Assembly (NCBI RefSeq): GCF_019753045.1
Contig: NZ_JAIELN010000019.1
Span: 22,556 to 86,555 of the forward strand
Direction of reading: 5' to 3'
Origin: Hyphomicrobium sp.
Lineage (GTDB): Bacteria > Pseudomonadota > Alphaproteobacteria > Rhizobiales > Hyphomicrobiaceae
DNA length: 64,000 nucleotides
Of this stretch, positions 9,282-18,026 are shown in pieces. The notes below the pieces were generated by a model, which was given only the letters and a program-made list of their open reading frames with translations, was not told the DNA's origin and made no database searches. The translations under genes and the position numbers were made by a program. Each line of letters starts with the position of its first letter. Position 1 is the stretch's first letter.

Positions 9282-9488
9282 TCAAAGTTTTGCGAATTGC
9301 CCGGCAATCCCGCAGTGCCACTTCTGAATGGTCCAGTTCGGGTGTTCACCGATCCACTTCGCCATCTCGATCTGTCCGGTCGACATGCACTGCTGCGCGC
9401 TGACGTTTTCGCCCTCGAAATTCAGGGTGACATCTCTGCAACGGGACGGCTGATCAACCATGCAGACGGCGACGACAAGCTCAATCAT
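9282..9488 (-). CDS. Small conserved hypothetical protein, Cys/Trp-containing, 68 aa
   Basis: I do not assign a function. The ATG at 9488 is chosen over an upstream in-frame codon at 9512 because a strong GGAGG lies 4 nt before it. The product begins MIELVVAVCMV, a short hydrophobic start, and contains four cysteines (near residues 9, 16, 34 and 59), two tryptophan-rich stretches (AKWIGEHPNWTIQKW) and ends in AGQFAKL. I recall similar short proteins of this pattern in other Hyphomicrobiales, but cannot verify that. The spaced cysteines suggest metal binding or disulfides. It lies 89 nt upstream of metY on the same strand. Confidence 0.62.
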   Translation of the reverse strand: MIELVVAVCMVDQPSRCRDVTLNFEGENVSAQQCMSTGQIEMAKWIGEHPNWTIQKWHCGIAGQFAKL

Positions 9489-9897
9489 AGGACCTCCAGG
9501 TGTAGATCTCACGACCGCTCGTTAAAGCGGTCCGTCAAGCCCTGGGAGTTTCCTCGAGTCTGCTTTTTGTTCGTTCGCGGGAAGAATAGGCAAAGTATGA
9601 AGGAAATAATGCATTGCACAAGAACGCGGCTGTCGCAGTCCTTGCCTATTTCGGCGTCACGTGAAATTTGTCGCGGCGATGTTGCCGAAACACCCCGCAT
9701 CGGGCGGCAAATCGTATCGCATGCGCCACACTTTTGCCTTGTCAGAATGGGCATCGCATTCGATAAGCAGCGCGAAGGCAACAATTGATTCGAATTTTGC
9801 CGGAACGACCACGACTGATCTTGTGCGAAGTCGGGGGTCGGGGCGATGTGACCGGGGTAAAGTCGCGGGGCGGACTTGTAAGGCGGCAGATCGGCAT
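9489..9897. other. Intergenic region, no supported gene
   Basis: A 409-bp stretch between divergent small genes. Overlapping frames are present on both strands (for example 9509-9784 minus and the 5' part of a frame beginning 9661 plus) but none has protein-like composition or a good ribosome-binding site. I see no RNA gene or clear terminator in it. Confidence 0.45.
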
Positions 9898-10125
9898 ATG
9901 ATTAATCAAGGGGCTGAGGCAGCCCAAAGTGCAGCGTTCGATGGCGTACGCGCATCTCAAACACCAACCGTCGGGTGGTTCGTCCGGCGTTCAGCGCTCT
10001 GGATGGGCATCATCATCGTCGCCATCGTGCTTGCGTGCACGCTTTACGCGCTCGCAAGCCAAGTCGGAGCCGATGACATCCGCGATGCGCCAGGATACAC
10101 CGCGGGGCCGACGCTGAAGGTTTAG
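9898..10125 (+). CDS. Small single-pass membrane protein, hypothetical
   Basis: The predicted 75-aa product starts at the ATG at 9898 (MINQGAEAAQS), has a basic stretch WFVRRSALW, then one hydrophobic segment of about 22 residues (GIIIVAIVLACTLYALASQV) and a short polar tail ending GPTLKV. This gives a plausible N-in, C-out single-span protein. A longer frame opens at 9661, but its extra N-terminus is not protein-like. The ribosome-binding site is weak (AAGG 15 nt upstream). No family is recognised. The membrane segment next to a positive cluster is the main evidence that the frame is coding. Confidence 0.45.
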   Translation: MINQGAEAAQSAAFDGVRASQTPTVGWFVRRSALWMGIIIVAIVLACTLYALASQVGADDIRDAPGYTAGPTLKV

Positions 10126-10513
10126 CCGAGCCTCAGGTTTTATCAGCCACTCACGACTTGCCGGTCCACTCGCCGATTGCCGGGATGCGCCACGTCATGC
10201 GCTCCACTTGCGATTCCTTATGCCATTTTTGGCTGCGCGCCGTTTTTCATGCCGCGTTCAGCACGGGCTTGTTATGCTACAATCCAGTTTTGTATCTTCC
10301 TGGATGGTACGGGGGCTTTTGCTTGCAATTAGTAGTGGGTTGTTCTCACCGCATTAGACCAATTTTTGAAATAACTAATCTTTTCTCGCGCAGCCGGATA
10401 AATTTGCCTGCGGATTTATTATTGTTGCTGCGGGGCTGTCACCGATACCTTGAATTTGGGCTCTCCTTACTCCAATCATCTGCGATCGGTTCGAGCCCGA
10501 GGGACGCGTCGGA
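10126..10513. other. AT-rich intergenic region upstream of ate
   Basis: A 388-bp stretch that is visibly poorer in G+C than the flanking genes, most clearly from about 10200 to 10440, with TTTTTCAT, TTTTGTATC and TTATTATTG runs. A weak -10-like TACAAT is at 10278-10283 without a good -35. A 119-codon frame over it ends inside ate and is not protein-like. It presumably holds the ate promoter. Confidence 0.4.
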
Positions 10514-11275
10514 ATGACGGAGCAGCAAAAGAAGTTTCCAGAGTTCTATGTAACCGCTCCGCAGCCTTGTCCTTATTTGCCGGGCAGGCTCGAGCGGAAG
10601 CTCTTCACCCATTTGACTCACGACAAGCCGCCTGAGCTGGTCGACCGCCTTCTGACGACGGGTTTTCGGCGCAGCCAAAACATTGCGTACGTGCCCTATT
10701 GCGAAGGCTGCCAAGCCTGCATCTCGGTGCGTGTGCTCGTCGATGAATTCCAGCCGGACCGCTCGATGCGCAGGAGCTGGAACAGAAACTCTTCGCTGAT
10801 CGCACAGCGCACGGCGCCGACTCCGACGATGGAGCAGTTCAAGCTCTTCCGCGCATACATCGATGCGCGGCACAGCGACGGCGGAATGGCGGACATGACG
10901 ATCCTCGACTATCGGATGATGGTCGAAGATACGGTGATCGAGACTTTCCTCACCGAGTACCGTCAGAAGCCGGCGGACGCGACGGATCTCGATTTCGACT
11001 CGTGGCCACTGAAGGCCGTCGCGCTCTGCGACCGGCTCACGGACGGCATCTCGATGGTCTACAGCTTTTACGATCCCGCGGACGTCGACGCCGGTCTCGG
11101 CACCTACATGATCCTCGAGCACATCGCGTTCGCCCGCCGCATCGGGCTACCGCACGTGTATCTCGGCTACTGGATCGATGGTTCGCGTAAAATGGCCTAC
11201 AAGACCCGCTTCAAACCGCAAGAGCGCCTTGGGCCCGACCGGTGGGAACGTGTCGGCGACGGCGAGGAAGACTGA
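10514..11275 (+). CDS. ate: Aspartate/glutamate arginyl- or leucyl-transferase (N-end rule)
   Basis: The enzyme transfers an amino acid (Leu in most bacterial Bpt, Arg in some) from charged tRNA to the N-terminus of proteins beginning with Asp or Glu, marking them for ClpS/ClpAP degradation. The 253-aa protein has the cysteine cluster PYCEGCQAC near residue 62-70, the conserved metal/cluster region of the family, then the GNAT-like catalytic half ending in YWIDGSRKMAYKTRFKP. The start ATG at 10514 is preceded by GAGGG at a 10-11 nt spacing. In several alphaproteobacteria this gene neighbours parC, as here. The specificity (Bpt or Ate) cannot be read from sequence. Confidence 0.93.
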   Translation: MTEQQKKFPEFYVTAPQPCPYLPGRLERKLFTHLTHDKPPELVDRLLTTGFRRSQNIAYVPYCEGCQACISVRVLVDEFQPDRSMRRSWNRNSSLIAQRTAPTPTMEQFKLFRAYIDARHSDGGMADMTILDYRMMVEDTVIETFLTEYRQKPADATDLDFDSWPLKAVALCDRLTDGISMVYSFYDPADVDAGLGTYMILEHIAFARRIGLPHVYLGYWIDGSRKMAYKTRFKPQERLGPDRWERVGDGEED

Positions 11276-11286
11276 AGCCGAAGTTC

Positions 11287-11754
11287 CTATTTCGCGAGTT
11301 CGGCATCGAGTTTTTCGAACATGTAATTCCACTTGGCCGACTGCGTATCGACCAGCATCTTCATGCGTGCGCGAAGCTCGAGCAGCAATGCACAGTCGGG
11401 TGCGGCCGCAGCGGCGCCTTCCTGGCCCATCGACGCGATCGCGGATAGCAATTCGTCCGTCGTCTTATCGTAAACAGCCGTCTTTTCGTCTCTCACGAAC
11501 GGCCTTGCCTGGACGATGAAGTCGTCGTGCGTCCAGTTGCGCTTTTCCTTGAGCTCGCGCAGCTTTTCCTGAAAAATGGGCCGGTTCTGGTTGTTCAAGT
11601 CGCGCAGACTGCCGGACGCCGTTTCGACGACGGACTCGAAATCTTCCTTGGCACACGTCGCCGACGTTTCGTCTGCCCGAAGACCGGAGCAGCACGAAAC
11701 AATCCCCAGACCTATTCCAGCGGCGATGGCCGCCCGTCCTCTGAACCCACCCAT
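11287..11754 (-). CDS. Secreted hypothetical protein, 155 aa
   Basis: I recognise no characterised family. The N-terminus (MGGFRGRAAIAAGIGLGIVSCC) looks like a signal sequence, with a hydrophobic core of about 15 residues ending in SCCSG. The CC pair could allow lipoprotein processing, but a strict lipobox is not clear. The mature part has two lone cysteines (near 34 and 120) and is largely helical by composition, with repeated charged stretches (LRELKEKRNW, LLELRARMKML) and a tryptophan near 143. It lies 59 nt after parC on the same strand and converges with ate, leaving only 11 nt between their stop codons. Confidence 0.75.
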   Translation of the reverse strand: MGGFRGRAAIAAGIGLGIVSCCSGLRADETSATCAKEDFESVVETASGSLRDLNNQNRPIFQEKLRELKEKRNWTHDDFIVQARPFVRDEKTAVYDKTTDELLSAIASMGQEGAAAAAPDCALLLELRARMKMLVDTQSAKWNYMFEKLDAELAK

Positions 11755-11813
11755 GCCGGCAGTCGTAGCTTCGCGCAGGCAAAGCTACAAGCGCCGTCAA
11801 TCAACACCCTGAA

Positions 11814-14063
11814 TCAAAAGCGCGGGCCGAATGAATTGGAGCGTGGGAAACCCTTCGGCGCCACCTTGCCCGCCTGCGCGCGCTCGCCTGACCACTCCTT
11901 CAATTCGCTCCACGACAGAGTAAATTCGCGGCCTGCGCTGTCGAGCCAGGTTAGCCCCGCGGATTTCTTGAAGACGCGGGCATCGGACAGCGCACCGTCC
12001 TTGAAGCGCTGAAGGATGACGCCTTTACCGCGCGTCATTTCGTTGACCTCGTCGAGCTTGAAGATCAGGAGCTTGCGGTTTTCGCCGATGGTCGCGACGT
12101 GATCGCCCTCGACCGGAACGCAGACCCGCGCCTCCTCAGGCTCCGTGACGTTGAGGATCTGCTTGCCCTTGCGCGTCGAAGCGATGACTTCCTCTTCGGG
12201 GACGATAAATCCATAGCCGCCGGTCGACGCCACGAGCAGCTTCCGCGATGAATCGTGGACGAAGATCTCCGCGACATCGTGATTTTCTTCGAGGTCGATC
12301 ATGAGGCGCAAAGGCTCGCCGTGTCCGCGGCCGCCCGGAAGGGCGTTGGCTTCGAGAGTGAAGAACCGGCCGTTGGTCGCAAACAGGACGAGCTTATCTG
12401 TCGTGAAAGCTTTCAAGGCGCGCTTCAGCTCATCGCCCTGCTTGAATTCGAGCTTCGACAGGTCGTCCTGATGGCCCTTCAGCGCCCGCACCCAACCCTT
12501 TTCGGACAGGATGACCGTTACCGGTTCCTTCTCGACAAGCGCTGCAGCGAGATCGACTTCAACCTCGGGTGCGTCATCGAACGTGGAACGGCGCTTACCG
12601 AGAGCCGTCTTCTTCGAATATTTCTCGCGCGTTTCCTTGACCTCTGCAGAGACGTGCTCCCACTGCAGTTCTTCGGATTTCAAAAGCTGTTTCAGCTCGC
12701 GGCGCTCTTTCGAAAGCTTGTCGTGCTCGGCACGGATCTCGAATTCCTCGAGCTTCGACAGCGAACGCAGTCGCAAGTTCAGGATGGCTTCCGCCTGGAC
12801 TTCGCTGAGGCTGAACTTCGAGATCAGCTTCGCCTTCGGATCGTCCTCGTGGCGGACGATGCGGATCACCTCGTCAATGTTGAGGTAGGCGATCAGATAG
12901 CCGGCGAGAACTTCAAGACGGTGCTCGATCTTTTGCAAACGATGTGTCGAGCGGCGAACAAGAACCTCGATGCGATGCTCGAGCCATTGCCAGAGCACGT
13001 CGCGCAGATCGAGCACGTTCGGGATCTGCCCGCTCGACAGCACGTTCATGTTGAGGCTGACGCGGACATCGAGTTCCGTCACGCGGAAGAGGCTTTCCAT
13101 CAGCAGAACGGGATCGACCGCACGCGTCTTCGGCTCGAGGACGAGACGGATCTCTTCCGCACTTTCGTCACGCACATCGCCAAGAAGCGGCAGCTTCTTC
13201 TCGCTCATCAGATCGGCGATTTTCTCTACGAGCTTCGCCTTCTGCACGCCGTAGGGAATTTCAGTGACGACGACCTGATAGCCGCCACGCGTGGTTTCTT
13301 CCTTCGCCCATCGCGCCCTGACGCGGAAGCCGCCGCGGCCTGTCTTGTAGGCTTCGAGTATCTGCTCGCGCGGTTCGACGATGACGCCGCCCGTCGGGAA
13401 GTCGGGGCCCGGGATCAATTCGACGAGCTTCTCGATCGTCGCGTTCGGGTGCTTGATCAGATGCAGCAGCGCTGCGCACAGCTCGTCGACGTTGTGCGGC
13501 GGAATGCTTGTCGCCATGCCGACGGCGATGCCGGTGGCGCCGTTTGCAAGCAGGTTCGGGAACGCCGCCGGCAGCACGACCGGCTCGTCGACGCGGCCGT
13601 CGTAGTTCGGGCGAAAATCGACCGTGTCCTCGTCGATGCCCTCGAGGATCAGCGCGGCAGTCTCGGTCATGCGCGCTTCGGTGTATCGCCCGGCGGCCGG
13701 GTTATCGCCGTCGATGTTGCCGAAGTTTCCCTGCCCGTCGACGAGCGGATAACGAACTGCGAAATCCTGCGCGAGGCGCGCCAGCGCGTCGTAGATCGCC
13801 ATATCGCCGTGCGGATGGTAGTTACCCATCACGTCGCCGACGATCTTAGCGCACTTGATGTAGCCACCCTCGGGATTGAGGCGCAGTTCGCGCATCGCAT
13901 AGAGGATGCGGCGGTGGACAGGCTTCATGCCGTCGCGCACATCCGGCAGCGCGCGGTGCATAATGGTCGACAGAGCATAAGCCAGATAGCGCTCTTCGAG
14001 AGCGGTCCGGAGTTCGACAGGCTCGATCGGGCCGTCGCCCGGAAGAATCGGTTTTGTGGTCAT
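11814..14063 (-). CDS. parC: DNA topoisomerase IV subunit A
   Basis: ParC cuts and rejoins DNA with ParE to decatenate daughter chromosomes. From the ATG at 14063 ([11 protein letters not shown]) the protein has 749 aa; an in-frame codon at 14099 would add 12 unconvincing residues. The catalytic tyrosine is Y127 in RYTEARMT, and the winged-helix DNA-binding part carries [12 protein letters not shown]. The residue matching quinolone-contact Ser80 of E. coli ParC is methionine here, and Glu84 is Asp. The C-terminal beta-pinwheel follows ([24 protein letters not shown]). It is ParC rather than GyrA by the absence of a GyrA box. A 663-codon plus-strand frame antisense to it is a GC-driven shadow. 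Confidence 0.96.
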   Translation of the reverse strand: MTTKPILPGDGPIEPVELRTALEERYLAYALSTIMHRALPDVRDGMKPVHRRILYAMRELRLNPEGGYIKCAKIVGDVMGNYHPHGDMAIYDALARLAQDFAVRYPLVDGQGNFGNIDGDNPAAGRYTEARMTETAALILEGIDEDTVDFRPNYDGRVDEPVVLPAAFPNLLANGATGIAVGMATSIPPHNVDELCAALLHLIKHPNATIEKLVELIPGPDFPTGGVIVEPREQILEAYKTGRGGFRVRARWAKEETTRGGYQVVVTEIPYGVQKAKLVEKIADLMSEKKLPLLGDVRDESAEEIRLVLEPKTRAVDPVLLMESLFRVTELDVRVSLNMNVLSSGQIPNVLDLRDVLWQWLEHRIEVLVRRSTHRLQKIEHRLEVLAGYLIAYLNIDEVIRIVRHEDDPKAKLISKFSLSEVQAEAILNLRLRSLSKLEEFEIRAEHDKLSKERRELKQLLKSEELQWEHVSAEVKETREKYSKKTALGKRRSTFDDAPEVEVDLAAALVEKEPVTVILSEKGWVRALKGHQDDLSKLEFKQGDELKRALKAFTTDKLVLFATNGRFFTLEANALPGGRGHGEPLRLMIDLEENHDVAEIFVHDSSRKLLVASTGGYGFIVPEEEVIASTRKGKQILNVTEPEEARVCVPVEGDHVATIGENRKLLIFKLDEVNEMTRGKGVILQRFKDGALSDARVFKKSAGLTWLDSAGREFTLSWSELKEWSGERAQAGKVAPKGFPRSNSFGPRF

Positions 14064-14315
14064 GGCGCATTCCCTACAGTGCCTCCGAGGCGCCCTCAAG
14101 CCTCGGCGACCTTGGGCGACCTTCGGTCGTTACCACCAACAGCTAAGACTTCAGCCGCCGCGCCATTTGGGCGCAAGCCGGCATTTGCCGCTGCCGGTGC
14201 CTCGCGGCCACTCTTCCACAATGAGGGGATTTGCATCTGGACGTGACCGATGGCGCCAAGGTATCCCCGCGGCTAGATTTTCGACGATAAAAGCTCAGCA
14301 GGATCGCAATTCGTA

Positions 14316-15023
14316 ATGGCTGCACTGGTGCCCGACCTGCCGCAGGTCGAACAGCACATCGTCGATCTCACGAATAAGGCGCGGCAAGAACAGAAGCAGC
14401 CGGCTTTAAAAATCAACGCGTTGCTGGCGAAGGCGGCGCGTGCCTACGCCGAGCGGGTGGCGCGCAGCGGCACGTTCTCCCATACAGCCGACGGCCGCAC
14501 GCCGGCTCAACGCGCGGAAAGTGCAGGCTATAAGCATTGCGATATTGCCGAAAATCTCGCGATGGATCAGGACAGCCAGGGCTTCGATACCGGCGCTCTT
14601 GCTCTCCAAGCGGTTGCGGGCTGGATGAATTCACCACCGCACCGCGCCAACATCATGAGGGCTTCCGTCACCGAAATCGGCGTTGGCGTCGCGCGTGCCC
14701 CTGGACCGAAGCCTAAGTTCATTGCCGTCGAACTCTTCGGACGGCCTCAGACAGAAATCTACAGCTTCAAACTGTTCAATTTATCGAACACTGGCGTCAG
14801 TTATTCGTTCGACGGCAAGACGCGCGACTTGAAGCCCAACACGTCGGTTTCCATCACCGCCTGCTCTCCGGGCGAACTTGTCCTATCGAAACAAGGCGGA
14901 TGGTTTTCGGAGACCGCAGAAATCGGCCGTACACGCCCTGAGAACAAGAAGGTTTACACGTTGAAATCGAGCGCCACCGGCGGGACGACGCTCGAAATTT
15001 CCGCCCCCAGGCAAACGCCTTAG
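14316..15023 (+). CDS. CAP-domain (SCP/PR-1-like) protein
   Basis: CAP domains occur in secreted proteins of varied, mostly unproven function. Residues 8-150 form the CAP domain: DLTNKARQEQ, the GTFSH motif and the second-half motif ENLAMD, then GWMNSPPHRANIM. The histidines in FSH and PPHR are the usual cavity residues. The remaining 80 residues look like a small beta-sandwich. No signal peptide is visible, and the frame upstream is open only to 14277 with no start codon, so a missed N-terminal signal is unlikely. That makes its location uncertain. It is monocistronic or the first gene before the membrane protein at 15.1 kb. Confidence 0.87.
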   Translation: MAALVPDLPQVEQHIVDLTNKARQEQKQPALKINALLAKAARAYAERVARSGTFSHTADGRTPAQRAESAGYKHCDIAENLAMDQDSQGFDTGALALQAVAGWMNSPPHRANIMRASVTEIGVGVARAPGPKPKFIAVELFGRPQTEIYSFKLFNLSNTGVSYSFDGKTRDLKPNTSVSITACSPGELVLSKQGGWFSETAEIGRTRPENKKVYTLKSSATGGTTLEISAPRQTP

Positions 15024-15107
15024 GGGCCAGTCATCTCTCCCGGCGAGGAACACTTTCCGAGCCCGCGCGTTTCCACTTATTCCTTTGAAGCAGGAATGAG
15101 AGACATC

Positions 15108-15386
15108 ATGGAAGCACGCCACCTCATGATTTACCTGGGTCTCAGCACCCTGGCCGTCATTGCAGTCGTCGGCGGAGTTGCCGCGTACCAGCGCACTCAA
15201 TCCGACGTTCTAATCGATGTTCCCGCCGTTCGCGTCGAAACCAACAAGGCGACCGGCGAGACGAAAGTCGATGCGCCCTTCACGCACGTTGAAAAAGACA
15301 GCCTGGGAACGCGCGTAGAGGCGCCCGGCGTAAAAATCGAAGTTCCTAACCGGGCGCGCTCCGCTGACCCCGAACCCTCCCACTAG
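15108..15386 (+). CDS. Small membrane-anchored hypothetical protein
   Basis: The 92-aa product (ATG at 15108, GAGAG 5 nt upstream; an ATG at 15096 is also in frame) has a hydrophobic segment (MIYLGLSTLAVIAVVGGVAA) near its N-terminus followed by a polar tail of about 65 residues. The tail is built of short V-E/D-V strands (DVPAVRVET, VDAPFTHVEK, VEAPGVKIEV), so it could be a small periplasmic beta domain. I recognise no family. It is 72 nt downstream of the CAP gene and is followed by a clear terminator. A 15-bp tandem duplication covers its stop codon. Confidence 0.7.
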   Translation: MEARHLMIYLGLSTLAVIAVVGGVAAYQRTQSDVLIDVPAVRVETNKATGETKVDAPFTHVEKDSLGTRVEAPGVKIEVPNRARSADPEPSH

Positions 15387-15410
15387 GCATTCGGTCACTA
15401 GGCATTCGGT
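15381..15410. repeat. 15-bp tandem duplication over a stop codon
   Basis: CACTAGGCATTCGGT occurs twice in direct tandem (15381-15395 and 15396-15410). The first copy contains the TAG stop of the upstream gene, and the second copy lies wholly downstream. It looks like a recent slippage duplication. Confidence 0.85.
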
Positions 15411-15426
15411 CGAGCCGCGCTTATGA

Positions 15427-15458
15427 GCCGCCCGCCACAGCGACGGGCGGCTTTTTTT
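15427..15458 (+). terminator. Intrinsic terminator after the 15.1-kb gene
   Basis: A perfect 8-bp stem (GCCGCCCG / CGGGCGGC) with a 9-nt loop is followed at once by seven T residues. This is a textbook rho-independent terminator for plus-strand transcription from the CAP gene and its neighbour. It sits 6 nt beyond the stop of the convergent SDR gene. Confidence 0.92.
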
Positions 15459-15463
15459 GGGGC

Positions 15464-16258
15464 CTAGCCGATTGTTCTCAGGATGCCGCCTTCGACACGG
15501 AGCGCCGCGCCGTTCGTGGCGGACGCTTCCTTCGATGCGGCGTAGACGACCATATTCGCGACTTCCTCCACGGTTGCGAAGCGCTGGAGGAGCGACGCAG
15601 GCCGATGAGTTTGAACGAAGGTTGCAGCCATCTCGTCGGGCGTCTTGCCTGTAGCGGCGGCCATCTCGTTCAGAAATTGCTCGACGCCCTCGGATCGCGT
15701 CGGACCCGGCAGTACGGCGTTGACGGTGACATTCGTTCCGGCCGTCAGCTGAGCGAGGCCTTGCGTCAGCGAGAGTTGAGCCGTTTTCGTCAATCCGTAC
15801 TGGATCATCTCCGGCGGGATATTCACGGCCGACTCCGACGATATGAAAATGATCCGGCCCCAGTTTCGTTCGAGCATGCCGGGCATGTAGGCGCGCGACA
15901 GACGCACGCCCGACATCACGTTCGTTTCGAAGTAGCGCGACCAGTCGGCGTCTGTAATTTCGAAGAACGGCTTCGGTTCGAAGATGCCGGCATTGTTGAT
16001 CAGGATATCGACGGACGGAACAGCCTTCGCGAGCGCGTCACAGCCTGCGGCTGTCGATACGTCGGCGGCAACTCCGGTGACGGCCGCTGCGTTGACGCTG
16101 GCGTGGATTGCCGCGATGCCTTTATCAACCGTTTCCTGCTTCCGGCCGTTGACCACGACTTTCGCCCCCGCTTGCGCCAAGCCCTTCGCGATCGCGAGGC
16201 CGATGCCGCCCGTGGACCCCGTAATGACCGCCGTCTTATTCGTGAGATCTACCTTCAT
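15464..16258 (-). CDS. Short-chain dehydrogenase/reductase (SDR)
   Basis: A classical SDR of 264 aa that would oxidise or reduce an alcohol/carbonyl with NAD(P). The cofactor motif TGSTGGIG is at residues 14-21, NNAG near 87-90, the catalytic serines in FISSES and the YGLTK active-site Tyr/Lys. The arginine in VNGRK after the second strand suggests NADP preference, as a family rule. The substrate is unknown. Expression may be controlled through a 7-bp inverted repeat (16299-16316) found 41 nt upstream of its start. It is transcribed alone and converges with the 15.1-kb gene. Confidence 0.9.
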   Translation of the reverse strand: MKVDLTNKTAVITGSTGGIGLAIAKGLAQAGAKVVVNGRKQETVDKGIAAIHASVNAAAVTGVAADVSTAAGCDALAKAVPSVDILINNAGIFEPKPFFEITDADWSRYFETNVMSGVRLSRAYMPGMLERNWGRIIFISSESAVNIPPEMIQYGLTKTAQLSLTQGLAQLTAGTNVTVNAVLPGPTRSEGVEQFLNEMAAATGKTPDEMAATFVQTHRPASLLQRFATVEEVANMVVYAASKEASATNGAALRVEGGILRTIG

Positions 16259-16298
16259 GGGATCAATCCAATTGTCATTGATGCTGCTTCACGCCGGA

Positions 16299-16316
16299 AT
16301 TTGAATAATTTCAAAT
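16299..16316. promoter_or_regulatory. Candidate operator palindrome upstream of SDR gene
   Basis: ATTTGAA-TAAT-TTCAAAT is a perfect 7-bp inverted repeat with a 4-bp spacer, 41 nt upstream of the SDR start. Its size and position fit a dimeric repressor site of the TetR or HxlR kind, but no such regulator gene is adjacent. Confidence 0.4.
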
Positions 16317-16508
16317 GGCTGTCAGGCTTTCATGGCGACGTGTATCCTCGTGAGCTCTAGCACGGGCGAAGTTTCGGTATCATGCCGATTTACCATCACG
16401 GCGGATACGCAATCTTTGCATACATCCATTACGGTGGACTTCGGCGATAGGCGCCCTACCTGTCTGGAGGCGTCAGCCATTTAACACGCGCGGCTGGCCG
16501 GAGAGCGA

Positions 16509-16988
16509 ATGGCAATCGAGATTGAGCGAAAATTTATTGTACGCGACGACGGCTGGCGGCAATCCGAGATCGGCTCTGCGCCAATCGAGCAGGCCTATTT
16601 TGCGCGCACTCCGCAGGTCAAGTGCCGCATCCGCATCTTTGGCGACAACGCCTACATCACGTTGAAGAGTGCGGCGGGGGGACTGTCGCGCCACGAATTC
16701 GAATATAAAATCCCCGAGGCCGACGCCGTCGAGATGATACGAGAGTTCAGCATCGAACCGCCCATCACGAAGGTTCGCTACGACGTTCCCTTCAAGGGCA
16801 ACATCTGGACCGTCGACGTATTCGGCGGCGCGAACGACGGCTTGGTGCTAGCCGAGATCGAATTGAAGAGCGCCGATCAGTCGGTTGCCCTTCCTCCATG
16901 GATCGGGGAAGAGGTGACGAACAATCCCCGCTATGAAAATTCGAGCCTTGCCCGCACGCCATTCACGACCTGGGCGAAAGGTGACTAG
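16509..16988 (+). CDS. CYTH domain protein (inorganic triphosphatase-like)
   Basis: CYTH proteins form a beta-tunnel that binds triphosphates with metal; bacterial single-domain members are usually inorganic triphosphatases, sometimes adenylate cyclases. The 159-aa length equals a single CYTH domain. The signature EIERKF is at residues 4-9, followed by the paired charged strands CRIRI, AYITLK, EFEYKIP, KVRYDV, WTVDVF and AEIELKS that supply tunnel residues. The start ATG at 16509 has GGAGAG 3 nt upstream. No CHAD domain or polyphosphate gene is near. It stands between divergent and convergent neighbours, so it is probably monocistronic. Confidence 0.92.
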   Translation: MAIEIERKFIVRDDGWRQSEIGSAPIEQAYFARTPQVKCRIRIFGDNAYITLKSAAGGLSRHEFEYKIPEADAVEMIREFSIEPPITKVRYDVPFKGNIWTVDVFGGANDGLVLAEIELKSADQSVALPPWIGEEVTNNPRYENSSLARTPFTTWAKGD

Positions 16989-17004
16989 TCGCGGAATCCC
17001 GACT

Positions 17005-18018
17005 TCAGATGCGGGGCGCCGCCTGGCGATAGGCACTCGGCGATAGCCCCGTCCAACGGCGGAATGCACGGGTGAAATGCGCGGGGTCGGAATAGCCGAG
17101 CCTCAGCGCGATATCGGTGACTGCTGTTTCGCTCTCCAGCAGCAGCCGCTTCGCGTTGCGGCTCAACAGATCATCCACCAGTTCGACGAACGAGGTGCCA
17201 TGCGCGCTCAACCGGCGTTGAAGGGACCGGGACGTCGTTCCAAGCTTGGCGGCAACCCAATCGATGCGGGGATAGCCCTCGTGCAACGCAAGTTCGGTCA
17301 CCGCCGCCGCCGTCGCCAGGACGTCGCTTTGGCGGGGAACGGGCGGCTCGCTGCCCGCATCGCATTGATCCGACGCCGATCTTCCCGAATAGATCGTGTT
17401 TTCGAGGATGGACGCTTCGAACTCGATGGCCGGAACGGCGTGGCCGTGCGAGATGTTCGTCCCGAAAATGTCTTCAAGCGGAGCGCGGGGCGAGCCAAGG
17501 GGTAGCGCCGTCATCACCCCGCTCGGGCGCCATCTCGGTCCCGCATACACGCGCACCACATCGATGGCGTATCCCAATGCGAGAAATTCGTTGTGGTGGC
17601 GCCCTTCCGTCTCCGGCTCGATGAACTCGATCGACCAACGGACGCGCGCTCCGTGACGGGAGACGGTGAGGACCGTCGACGTCTGCAGCATCACGTTCAG
17701 GCCGACATGAGCGCGCAGCATCGCCTGGCCCAGTGTCTCGGCCTTACATACCCAAGCTCCGAATGCGCTCAGATCCTCGCTCCTCACGGCTTGGCCGAGA
17801 CGCGCGCCGAAATAAGCGTCGCCGGTATCGCGAGCCGCCTTCTCGAGCAGGCGAAACTGTTCCCGAAGCGGCACAATCAATTCCCGCTGCTCGAGAATTG
17901 CGAATGGCAAATCGACCTTGCGAAGAACGCGTGCGATCGAACCGCCCTGACATTCCATGAACGTCGCGATCGGGCCGAGGGAGCTCGCTCGTGTTACTCC
18001 TGAAAGACGAGGCGCCAT
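17005..18018 (-). CDS. AraC-family transcriptional regulator with AraC-binding-like N-domain
   Basis: The protein of about 337 aa has an N-terminal ligand domain of the type found in OruR/ArgR-like AraC regulators (residues 20-200) and a C-terminal double helix-turn-helix (about 235-335) with the signature DIALRLGYSDPAHFTRAFRRWTG split across its second motif. The ATG at 18018 and a GTG at 18024 are both possible starts. It diverges from a cupin gene at 18155, with a 6-bp palindrome (18027-18042) directly upstream of its own start. This arrangement suggests it controls the cupin gene and itself. The effector is unknown. Confidence 0.9.
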   Translation of the reverse strand: MAPRLSGVTRASSLGPIATFMECQGGSIARVLRKVDLPFAILEQRELIVPLREQFRLLEKAARDTGDAYFGARLGQAVRSEDLSAFGAWVCKAETLGQAMLRAHVGLNVMLQTSTVLTVSRHGARVRWSIEFIEPETEGRHHNEFLALGYAIDVVRVYAGPRWRPSGVMTALPLGSPRAPLEDIFGTNISHGHAVPAIEFEASILENTIYSGRSASDQCDAGSEPPVPRQSDVLATAAAVTELALHEGYPRIDWVAAKLGTTSRSLQRRLSAHGTSFVELVDDLLSRNAKRLLLESETAVTDIALRLGYSDPAHFTRAFRRWTGLSPSAYRQAAPRI

Positions 18019-18026
18019 GCACACTG

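Noticed and set aside
9661..9897. Longer start for the small membrane protein
   Set aside because: The extra 79 residues are Arg/Ser/His-rich and not protein-like. The ATG at 9898 fits a single-span protein better.
10158..10517. 119-codon plus-strand frame upstream of ate
   Set aside because: It covers the AT-rich intergenic region, overlaps the ate start and has no recognisable features.
12255..14246. Plus-strand open frame of 663 codons antisense to parC
   Set aside because: It lies wholly opposite a clear parC, has a charged, arginine-rich non-protein-like composition and no known domain. Long antisense frames are expected from GC-rich third positions.
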